Source: Planctomycetota bacterium (GTDB taxonomy: Bacteria; Planctomycetota; Planctomycetia; Pirellulales; PALSA-1355). From it: 64,000 nucleotides of DNA. The translations under genes were made by a program, and so were the position numbers. The notes under the pieces were generated by a model that was given only the letters and a program-made list of their open reading frames with translations, had not been told where the DNA came from and did not search any database. Shown here piece by piece: positions 58,001 through 64,000 of this stretch. Location: the NCBI GenBank assembly GCA_003389325.1, contig QQVE01000024.1, positions 62,001 to 126,000 on the forward strand, given 5' to 3'. Position 1 is the first letter of the stretch; every line of letters begins with the position of its first letter.

Positions 58001-58693
58001 CCGGTGCAGTATGCCAGCAAGGTGCACCTCATGCACGGCTCGGGCGACCGCGAGCATGTACGTTGCGGCGCGGCGGCATTCGAGAGGCTGACCGGCGGAC
58101 AGTTGTCCTAGATTCTGGCCGTCGACCAGTTGCATCGCATAGTAGGGCTGCCCCGCCAGCTCCCCCACTTCGTACACGGCGACGATATTCGGATGCTGTA
58201 GTTGAGCCGTCGCCAGCGCTTCCCTGCGCAACAGGTTCACGGCAGCCCTCCGCGACCACCGATTGCCACCCGGCACTAGGAGCTTAAGCGCAACCATGCG
58301 ACTCATGCTCCTTTGGTGAGCGCGATAGACGGTTCCCATTCCACCCCGCCCGATGGCGCCGAGCAGCTGAAAGTCGCCAAAATCACACGCGTCGAGCGTG
58401 GAGTCTGGCGTGTCTTCTCGTGTTTGCCTCGGCTCACCGTTGGATGCCACACGACTGGAGTCTTGTTGCGGGGGTACAGTGTGGACGAATGGTTGACTCA
58501 GCACCGTGTAGGCCCGCAAGAGTTCAACGAGTTCGCAGATCAGGTGAGCAGAAACACTGCTCGGCACCCGATTGAGATACCCAACTGGATCGGGCAAGAC
58601 ACCTCGCTTGAGTGCATCCTCAAACTCGTCGCATAGCTGGTCGATCTTGCGCTCCAGTTCCAGAGTCAGCTCGGCAGAGGGGAGCTCGTTCAT
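55079..58693 (-). CDS. Ser/Thr protein kinase with WD40 propellers
   Basis: This 1204-residue protein starts at the ATG at 58693, overlapping the stop of the sigma factor gene (ATGA). The kinase domain is at about 105-380: [35 protein letters not shown] and GSPPYMSPEQV. A membrane helix follows near 425-450 (AALGSITLVSLIVGTIVSTGL). The rest is a WD40-type array of about fourteen blades (VASIDVSHDGRYVLSGGHDG; VNAGFGPDGRFVVTAGTD; HVATTSADGMIRLW and others), likely forming two propellers outside the membrane. It is translationally coupled to the ECF sigma factor. Confidence 0.93.
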   Translation of the reverse strand: MNELPSAELTLELERKIDQLCDEFEDALKRGVLPDPVGYLNRVPSSVSAHLICELVELLRAYTVLSQPFVHTVPPQQDSSRVASNGEPRQTREDTPDSTLDACDFGDFQLLGAIGRGGMGTVYRAHQRSMSRMVALKLLVPGGNRWSRRAAVNLLRREALATAQLQHPNIVAVYEVGELAGQPYYAMQLVDGQNLGQLSAGQPLECRRAATYMLAVARAVHEVHLAGILHRDLKPSNILIDSQTDRPLVADFGLAKVIDPLQADSLSGDCIGSPPYMSPEQVLDSRNVSEATDVYGLGATLYHLITGRAPFVVATVAETLHQVLTVDPLEPTELNPSIDRDLNAICSKCLEKDSERRYATALELADDLQRYLEHQPVTARPIGRIGKTARWARRNRLVAALGSITLVSLIVGTIVSTGLYLNARSKARIAADAAAFSQIKLSQLCQSRAATSEATGGSIPWMTQALRFDSGNPTREMTDRVRLAVLLERTPSLEQMWFHTDEVASIDVSHDGRYVLSGGHDGIVRVVNLHDNDVVSSIDHGARIVNAGFGPDGRFVVTAGTDKSVRLWRLSSGGLEASLPHQQVVLGFAFSHDGELLACLDSNRSIRIWQLFDGEQLSELAHDVSVESFGFGPDGSWVFTAAGNIVSLWDVHSGECRFRLPHHAAVIAVQVSQDGSNVETLDAAGTLRRWASTEGEPVQSRSLQHLGRIERGAFSPDRRHVATTSADGMIRLWRVPSGKLLQAFGNAGSSSKLAFSPDSKRLLAIDADVTVRAWEVGSGEPLGAPMVHAGNVSEGRFSLDGQHLVTASKDHAVRIWRLPDTLAANIPHGKTQLQDCALSGNGRHLVLAGQGNTARVIDLRTEDVHDLPVSQQINAAVFGETPAMVWTGSLQGTVQLWNVSPPRLVRDFEHGSKLQSLAVGGRLLATAGEEKTIELRDAKTGRIRWSLPTPGPRKRRTLFSRDGRYFADACGPTVRLWRVDGRNPQVVFSHEFSGIATDLCLDSSSTRFAAASADGQLIVHELKSGQNFESRLAGISFVAFSRTGKRLLVGHFNGRAEVFDADSGKLMPLTGSHAGRVVHGDFDPAGLVCATVGLDGWLRVWDATSGELVRAESMGTPLFRVFFAKRGGCIVTASQNGDVAFWKHGVVLNPIGELEHLSELLTGHRVNMVQGLVPLTPAELKSRWQTRDATRFGDLSSAVNATDD

Positions 58694-59286
58694 TCGCCTT
58701 TCCCCTCGATGTCGGACAAGTGCGACCATTCGCTCCGAATCCTTTTCAGCTTGCGCTCCACTGAACTCAGCGAACACTCCGCGCGCTCCGCGATTTCCTG
58801 GTTGGTGTACCCCTCCATCTTGAGTATCGCAATTTGTCGAAGCCGACCGTCATCGAGACCTTCGAGCAGCTGAGCGAGCGATTCGGCCGCTAGTGCACAG
58901 AATTCAGGTGTCGGTTCGTCTCCCACGATGTCTTCGATCGAAGCATCCGTCCCATCGAGACTCCGGTGTCGAAAGACATTGCGTTTTTGAGAAGTCTCGT
59001 GGCGATACACGCGAGTGGCTTTTCTCGCGGTGATGGTAACCAGCAAGCGCCACAAGTCGCTCCGATCAAGGAGACTCGGAAACCGGCCCGCTTCAAGCCC
59101 CCCGCAGAAGCTGTCGAACGCACTCAGCGCGACATCTTCCTCGTCGCTCATTCGCCGAAAGTGCTGCGGCAGCTTCGCGCGCGCGATGCGAACGAGGCGC
59201 TCGTAGTAGCGCATCCACAGTGCCTGGGCCGCATCGCGGTCGCCCTGGCGATAGGCCGTTAGCCAATTGGTGACGGAGCCGGTCAT
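58690..59286 (-). CDS. ECF-type RNA polymerase sigma factor
   Basis: This 198-residue protein starts at the ATG at 59286 (an earlier ATG at 59328 is possible). Region 2 reads DAAQALWMRYYERLVRIARAKLP with EDVALSAFDSFCGG; region 4 reads GRLRQIAILKMEGYTNQEIAERAECSLSSVERKLKRIRSEW. That is an ECF sigma factor of the planctomycete kind associated with kinases. It is coupled by a 4-bp overlap to the WD40 kinase gene, a second instance in this window of a sigma/kinase pair. Confidence 0.92.
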   Translation of the reverse strand: MTGSVTNWLTAYRQGDRDAAQALWMRYYERLVRIARAKLPQHFRRMSDEEDVALSAFDSFCGGLEAGRFPSLLDRSDLWRLLVTITARKATRVYRHETSQKRNVFRHRSLDGTDASIEDIVGDEPTPEFCALAAESLAQLLEGLDDGRLRQIAILKMEGYTNQEIAERAECSLSSVERKLKRIRSEWSHLSDIEGKGE

Positions 59287-59606
59287 CTCTGGGAATGCCA
59301 CCACGAACGAAGAGACAAACCCACCCAAAGCGGGGACTCCGCTAGTCTAGTGCCGTGCGATGGCCGCCACAAGTCAGCGACCAGACGTCAGCCCTTTCAT
59401 ACGAGTTCGTCTTTCGAGTCTGCCGGACCACCTCTTGACGGCGACGACCTCTCGCCAGCGCCGTGACGACGACTAGCGCTGGATTAGCGTTGCTGGACAT
59501 TTCGCTGACGGTGCATGAGCACGTTTTGCCACTATGAGAATGGGAACACTGAGGCGAGACACCAAACACCCCACCCCCCAGCCTTATTCCTGCCCCGGTG
59601 CTCGCA

Positions 59607-60377
59607 ATGAACTCGCCCCCAATGTCGGTCCATGAGTCGTCGCCGCAAGCTGCCAGTGATACCGCTCGCAGCCGGTCTGTATTGCAGAACGACGGAGTTC
59701 TTTGGCGAGTTGTTCGCTTCGTTGTCGTCATCGGTGGCATGTACGGACTGCTTCGTTGGCAGGCGTCGGAATTCGATGCCACCGAGGCCTATTCCATCGT
59801 CGAGTTGGGAGTTGTGCTTTTGGCCTTCGAACTAGGCGCCGTCTTTGGACGAGGGCGCGAGGCGGTCCTGGACTTCGTGCGGTTCGTAGTTGTCCTGTTG
59901 GGCATGGCCATCCTGCTGTTTCTGAATTCGCGCAACTTCGACGATACCGAAATGTGGGTGCTCATCGGTTTTCCCGTCGTCGTAGCCAGCTTTGAAGGAG
60001 CCCGGACGTGGTTCCTCTCCACCTTCGACCTTACTTCGACCGTGCCGAGGGAACTTAACCTTCCTGAGATTATCAACAGGGTCGCCGCCCTATACGACGA
60101 GCTCTCGCCCCGCACGCGGAGCTTGATTGTGTTCTCGGTGGGCGCTGTGCTCGGTCCCATTATTGGTCTTTCCAGCAGCAGCGTCCTCGGCACGCTACCG
60201 CAAGAGAACAAGCCCGCATTGATGGCCGAGCGAGACCCGGTCGAGCAGATTGCCAATGAGCCGGACCCCAACCGGCGCCATGAAATGCTCGATCGCCTAT
60301 CCCAGCGCATGGCAGACGTCCGTCTACTGCAACCGACGGGCGCCCGCACCACCGCGGACGGTAGGTCACAGCCCTAG
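59607..60377 (+). CDS. Membrane protein of unknown function
   Basis: This 256-residue protein starts at the ATG at 59607 (GTG three codons upstream). It has four membrane helices (VVRFVVVIGGMYGLLRW; YSIVELGVVLLAFELGAVF; VRFVVVLLGMAILLFL; MWVLIGFPVVVASFEG) and, after a helical loop (LPEIINRVAALYDELSP), a fifth near SLIVFSVGAVLGPIIGL. The C terminus is polar. It precedes the astacin-like protease on the same strand. Family not recognised. Confidence 0.7.
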   Translation: MNSPPMSVHESSPQAASDTARSRSVLQNDGVLWRVVRFVVVIGGMYGLLRWQASEFDATEAYSIVELGVVLLAFELGAVFGRGREAVLDFVRFVVVLLGMAILLFLNSRNFDDTEMWVLIGFPVVVASFEGARTWFLSTFDLTSTVPRELNLPEIINRVAALYDELSPRTRSLIVFSVGAVLGPIIGLSSSSVLGTLPQENKPALMAERDPVEQIANEPDPNRRHEMLDRLSQRMADVRLLQPTGARTTADGRSQP

Positions 60378-60457
60378 GCACACACTCGCTCGAAAGTATC
60401 AGTCAGCCCGAACAAATCGGTCCAACAGCACACTCCTTCGAATCGGAGACAACGATC

Positions 60458-61618
60458 ATGGCCGAAAAGATCAAATCACTATCCACGCAAGTCAACGACC
60501 TTGCAACTCGCCTGAAGTACCTCGAGACCCAGGTCAGCAACGGACGTCACTCTCACGACGACAGTATGTCGGCCGACGGCTTTGGACATTTCTGCGCGTT
60601 ACCCGAGGTTCCACAACGCACCTTTGGACCGGACGTGTCGGCGCATCGTGCCCGACTGATCCAATGGATCGACAAGAAGTGGGTCAACGGCACCAGGCTG
60701 CGGTACTACTTCTTCGAGAGTGGGTCCTTCGCCGGCGGGAACGACCAAACCGACCTGGTGCGTCGGGCCTTTGAGATCTGGGAAGATGTCGGCATCGGCA
60801 TCTCTTTCGAAGAAGTGACCAACATTGGCGAGGCGGAGATTCGGATCGGTTTCCTACGGGGCGACGGATCTTGGTCGTACGTCGGTCGGGACGTGATCGA
60901 CGTGCCCGGCCAGTTCGAACGTACGATGAACTTTGGCTGGGACCTGACCCGTGATCCTCGCGGCGTCGATACGCCGGTCCATGAAATTGGCCACTCGTTA
61001 GGCTTTCCGCATGAGCATCAAAACCCGTTTGCCGGAATCGTGTGGGACGAAGAGGCCGTATACGACTATTTCGGCGGTCCCCCTAACAACTGGACGCGTG
61101 AGTCGACCTTTCACAACGTGTTGCGGAAGTTGCCCGCCGGTAGCGTGGAAGGCTCCCAGTGGGACCCGAATTCGGTTATGCACTACGGGTTCCCCGCCGG
61201 ATTGATTCTCAGCCCGGAGGAGTACCGCGGCGGCTTGCGTCCGGAACTGGGGCTGTCGGCGCATGACATCGCAGAAGTGCGCCGGTTCTACCCGCCCCTG
61301 GACGATTCTCGAAATCCGCGCCTGGTGCCAATGCGACTCGAGACGCTGACTTTGGAGCCGGCCCAGCAAATGAACTTCACTATCGAATCGCCGGTAACCG
61401 ACGACTATACGATCCAAACGTTCGGCCGATCCGACACGGTGATGGTGCTCTTCGAGGACGTGGATGGCCAGCTTCGTTACGTCGGCGGCAGCGACGACAG
61501 CGGAACCAGCACGAACGCTACGCTTCACGTTCGGCTTCGGCAGGGCCGACGCTATGTGCTCCGCCTTCGACTCTACCTCAACTACGCCAGCGGCGAAACC
61601 GCCGTCATGATGTGGTAA
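60458..61618 (+). CDS. Astacin-like (M12A) zinc metalloprotease
   Basis: This 386-residue protein has a short N-terminal coiled coil (KSLSTQVNDLATRLKYLETQV), then the astacin-type protease: HEIGHSLGFPHEHQNP with His175, Glu176, His179 and His185, and the Met-turn SVMHYGFP. The protease part is followed by a C-terminal beta-sandwich (TLEPAQQMNFTIESPVTDDYTIQTFG) of the pre-peptidase C-terminal type. Unlike most astacins it has no signal peptide or prodomain. It lies 80 bp after a membrane protein gene, so it may use it or another route to leave the cell. Confidence 0.9.
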   Translation: MAEKIKSLSTQVNDLATRLKYLETQVSNGRHSHDDSMSADGFGHFCALPEVPQRTFGPDVSAHRARLIQWIDKKWVNGTRLRYYFFESGSFAGGNDQTDLVRRAFEIWEDVGIGISFEEVTNIGEAEIRIGFLRGDGSWSYVGRDVIDVPGQFERTMNFGWDLTRDPRGVDTPVHEIGHSLGFPHEHQNPFAGIVWDEEAVYDYFGGPPNNWTRESTFHNVLRKLPAGSVEGSQWDPNSVMHYGFPAGLILSPEEYRGGLRPELGLSAHDIAEVRRFYPPLDDSRNPRLVPMRLETLTLEPAQQMNFTIESPVTDDYTIQTFGRSDTVMVLFEDVDGQLRYVGGSDDSGTSTNATLHVRLRQGRRYVLRLRLYLNYASGETAVMMW

Positions 61619-61983
61619 GGAAAGCGTCCAACGGTACAGCGGCACGATTCTTAAGGTCCGGCGGCACGAGCCAACTGCGACCTGCGGATGCCATCGATTC
61701 CGATGTTGGGGCCGTCGCCGATGCGATTGGTAGGTACGCCATGTCAGTTGATGCAGAATCTTGTTCGACTGACGCAGAGCCGGTCCAGAGTCGGACCGTT
61801 ACTCCGGAGGAATCGACCGCGGTGTTTGCGGCCGTTCCGGCGGACCAAGCACGCCGACGATCGACTCAGTTGCCAGGGTCCTTCCGAAGTTCGCCGATTA
61901 GCTGATGCGCGCGCCTGTGCGCGCGGTCCGCTCAAATCAGACAAGGACAGACCATTCGGCGATTTTCCTCCTGCGCATTAAGT
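61619..61983. other. Spacer after the metalloprotease
   Basis: An open frame from 61612 covers this stretch but its translation looks random and it overlaps the protease stop. No promoter, RNA gene or repeat is apparent before the hairpin at 61984. Confidence 0.5.
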
Positions 61984-62026
61984 AGGCCCGCAAACCCTTG
62001 TGTGCTCGGGAAATGCGGGCCTTTTT
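61984..62026 (+). terminator. Two-tier hairpin with T-run, copy 2
   Basis: AGGCCCGCA (61984-61992) pairs with TGCGGGCCT (62014-62022). An AA/AAA internal loop encloses CCC...GGG with a 10-nt apical loop; TTTTT ends at 62026. It has the same stem and internal loop as 52975-53017 but a different apical loop. It lies immediately beside the 3' end of tRNA-Lys but is oriented for rightward transcripts. Confidence 0.7.
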
Positions 62027-62031
62027 GCCAG

Positions 62032-62104
<73 letters not shown>

Positions 62105-62252
62105 GAAGGGCTTTCACTGTAGCACTTTGCGCGGTGTCACGATAGTGGCGGGGCATTGGCTTGGGGGCATTCATTGCCGCCAGCAGGATTCCGGCTATCT
62201 TTAGCTTGGTGGCGACTGAGCTCAAACGCTACGTGCCGGGGATTCGCCGATC

Positions 62253-63128
62253 GTGAATGTTCTCTGGGAATGGGAGGAGACTCCGTGCCTGTTGTGCGGC
62301 AGCACCGCTGCCCGGCCGCTATTGTGGCGGCAGCGTCCGCGACACGTGGTCTGCCGCGAGTGCGGATTGGTGTATCAAAATCCAAGGCCGACGGTGGCTT
62401 CCATCCAGGCCTACTATGAGCGCGGCTATTGGGAAGACCGCGGGTCCGCGGACGATGCGCGGCACGATGTTTCCCAGCAGCGCGGCGCGGCCATCGCCGC
62501 GCTGGCACGCAACGTGATCGGCAAAGACGACTTGATCGTCGAGGTGGGCTGTGGTCACGGCAAAATCCTGGCCTACGTCCGCGATCAGTTTGCCTGCCAG
62601 GCGCTGGGGGTCGAGCCATCGCTCGCTCAGTGCGCGGCGGCCCGAGAACGTTTCGGCTTGGAGTTGATCCAGGGAGGCCTCGACGATCTGGACCTGGGCG
62701 GGCGAAAAGCCAAGCTGTTGATCCTCTCGCACGTGCTCGAACACTTTCACGAACCCCGCGCCGCATTGGCCCGATGCCGCGCGGCGCTGGCCGACGATGG
62801 TTGGATTTTCGTCGAAGTGCCCAGCATTCTCTGCCCTCATCCCGCCAAGCGACTGAGCACCTGGCTGTCGATCGAGCACATGGTCTACTTCTCGCTGACC
62901 ACGCTGAGCCAGATGCTCGCCGAGACCGGCTTCCGCGTCACCGCCACCGAATCGAGCACGTTCGTGCGGGCGTTTGCCCAGAACACGGCAGGTTTGCCGC
63001 AAACCCACGGCGGCAGTCCCGCCTTCAACGAGTATTGGCCGGTGCGGCGCGCCCTGCTGCGTCACGAAATCCACTACTGGCCGCGCTACGCCGCCCAACG
63101 CGCCGTGGCGATGCTCTCCGGCAAGTAG
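62253..63128 (+). CDS. Zinc-ribbon SAM-dependent methyltransferase
   Basis: This 291-residue protein starts with GTG at 62253. Residues ~10-42 form a zinc ribbon (CLLCGS... VVCRECGLVYQNPRP). The class I methyltransferase core has IVEVGCGHGKILAYV, ALGVEPSLA and LLILSHVLEHFHEPRAALARCRAAL. This layout matches methyltransferases of sugar-nucleotide and cell-surface glycan pathways, which use the C-methyltransferase-type ribbon. No glycan genes are next to it. Confidence 0.88.
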   Translation: MNVLWEWEETPCLLCGSTAARPLLWRQRPRHVVCRECGLVYQNPRPTVASIQAYYERGYWEDRGSADDARHDVSQQRGAAIAALARNVIGKDDLIVEVGCGHGKILAYVRDQFACQALGVEPSLAQCAAARERFGLELIQGGLDDLDLGGRKAKLLILSHVLEHFHEPRAALARCRAALADDGWIFVEVPSILCPHPAKRLSTWLSIEHMVYFSLTTLSQMLAETGFRVTATESSTFVRAFAQNTAGLPQTHGGSPAFNEYWPVRRALLRHEIHYWPRYAAQRAVAMLSGK

Positions 63129-63179
63129 ACAGAGCGATGCGGCAACGCGACCGCAAGACGGATGGCAGCGCGGGCTCCG

Positions 63180-64000
63180 CTAGGGCTGCTGTTCGCCCGA
63201 GGTTTCGGCGATGTAGGCCTGCACGTTCTCGGAAAGCACGTCGAGTGGCACGGCGCCGGATCCGAGCACGACGTCGTGGAATTGGCGCACGTCGAAGCGG
63301 TCGCCGAGCTTTTCTTCGGCTTCGGCGCGCAGGGCACGAATCTTCAGCTCGCCCATCTTGTAGGCGGTGGCCTGGCCGGGCCAGGAGATGTAGCGGTCCA
63401 CCTCGGCCGTGATGTTGTGCAACGTCAGCGCCGTGTTCTCGGCCATGAACTCGATTGCCTGGCGGCGCGTCCAGCCCAGGTAGTGCATGCCCGTGTCGAC
63501 CACCAGGCGGCAGGCCCGCCACATCTCGTAGCTTAGCCGGCCGAAGTTGCTGTAGGGGTCGTCGTAAAAGCCCATCTCCAGGCCGAGCCGTTCGGCGTAC
63601 AGGCCCCAGCCCTCGACGAACGCCGTGGCGTGGGCGAAGCGGCGAAAAGTCGGCTGGCCTTCCAGCTCCTGCTGCAAGGCGATTTGAATGTGGTGGCCCG
63701 GCACGGCCTCGTGCAGCGACAGGGCTTCGATCTCGTACAGCGGGCGGCTCTTCAGGTTGTAGGTGTTCACGTAGTAGAAGCCCGCCCGAGTGCCGTCGCC
63801 GGCCGGCGGCTGGTAATAGGCCGTGGTCGTGCGCGGCGCGATAAAGGCCGGAATCTCACGCACGCCGTACGGCGTGCGGGGCAGCTTGCCGAACAACGCC
63901 GGCAGCCCGCCATCGGCCTCTTTCAACACGAAGCTCGTCTTCTCCAGCAACTCCTCGGGCGAGTCGGCATAGAACTGCGGATCGGTCCGCAGAAACTCGA
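63180..64000 (-). CDS. DUF885 protein, N-terminal part outside window
   Basis: The minus-strand frame runs off the right edge of the window; 273 C-terminal residues are visible. [17 protein letters not shown] with downstream [16 protein letters not shown] carries the HExxxxH-like and E-G-W-G motifs of the DUF885 family, probable zinc-dependent exopeptidase-like enzymes. [20 protein letters not shown] near the end is also family-typical. The signal peptide cannot be seen. Confidence 0.9.
   Translation of the reverse strand, partial: EFLRTDPQFYADSPEELLEKTSFVLKEADGGLPALFGKLPRTPYGVREIPAFIAPRTTTAYYQPPAGDGTRAGFYYVNTYNLKSRPLYEIEALSLHEAVPGHHIQIALQQELEGQPTFRRFAHATAFVEGWGLYAERLGLEMGFYDDPYSNFGRLSYEMWRACRLVVDTGMHYLGWTRRQAIEFMAENTALTLHNITAEVDRYISWPGQATAYKMGELKIRALRAEAEEKLGDRFDVRQFHDVVLGSGAVPLDVLSENVQAYIAETSGEQQP

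Noticed and set aside
61612..61905. Small gene after the metalloprotease
   Set aside because: It overlaps the protease stop, has no ribosome site and its translation has no protein-like pattern.

Overview
The window looks like chromosomal DNA of a high-GC planctomycete, most likely a Pirellulales-type bacterium. The markers are proteins ending in VPEPS-type PEP-CTERM anchors, a dockerin-like exported protein, two ECF sigma factor/Ser-Thr kinase pairs (one kinase with TPRs, one with WD40 repeats), a DUF1800-DUF1501 pair, a sulfatase, and a BlaI/M56 regulator pair in which the M56 protein carries thousands of residues of carboxypeptidase-regulatory repeats. These assignments come from reading motifs in the translations; no database search was possible.

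Bases 1-16.4 kb form what looks like a metal-homeostasis island. Two leftward operons face a Fur-family regulator (6997-7428) and a PEP-CTERM protein with a choice-of-anchor M-like domain (5763-6506). The first operon (5493 to 1132) encodes an MFS/aminopropyltransferase-like membrane protein, a MerC-like membrane protein and two lipoproteins. The second (15619 to 7613) encodes a MerC-like protein, a small membrane protein, DUF58, transglutaminase-like and MoxR proteins, a His-rich lipoprotein and an UPF0718/ArsP-like permease. The same inverted-repeat operator (TGCAA-5 nt-TTGCA) occurs once between the first operon and the anchored protein, and twice upstream of the second operon. This is the best candidate for an undescribed system here: a Fur-family regulon built on paralogous MerC-like/His-rich lipoprotein modules. 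Its right edge (15.67-16.36 kb) holds a tRNA/tmRNA 3'-end-like fragment and a terminator hairpin, suggestive of an old integration site.

From 16.8 to 25.5 kb are signalling genes: a bacteriophytochrome hybrid histidine kinase overlapping its heme oxygenase, a STAS protein, and an ECF sigma/TPR-kinase pair. From 26 to 41 kb there is mixed content: an exported thioredoxin-like protein with an ABC permease and ATPase, a TRIC-type channel, an EF-hand protein, two methyltransferases, a sulfatase, a PEP-CTERM protein, thioredoxin, a truncated NHL/PEP-CTERM fragment, a histidine kinase with an RsbRD-like N terminus, several small hypothetical proteins, and DUF1501 next to a DUF1800 gene broken by one amber codon.

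The span 41.8-52.7 kb is one leftward operon: blaI-like repressor, then a 3473-residue M56 protease fused to about 26 beta-sandwich repeats, running on into DUF1800/DUF1501. A canonical promoter with an overlapping palindrome precedes blaI. From 53 to 64 kb come a short DUF4274 gene whose start lies inside a hairpin, small hypothetical genes, an ECF sigma/WD40-kinase pair, an astacin-like metalloprotease, tRNA-Lys(UUU), a zinc-ribbon methyltransferase, and the 3' part of a DUF885 gene cut by the window edge. A two-tier hairpin followed by a T-run occurs twice (52.98 and 61.98 kb).
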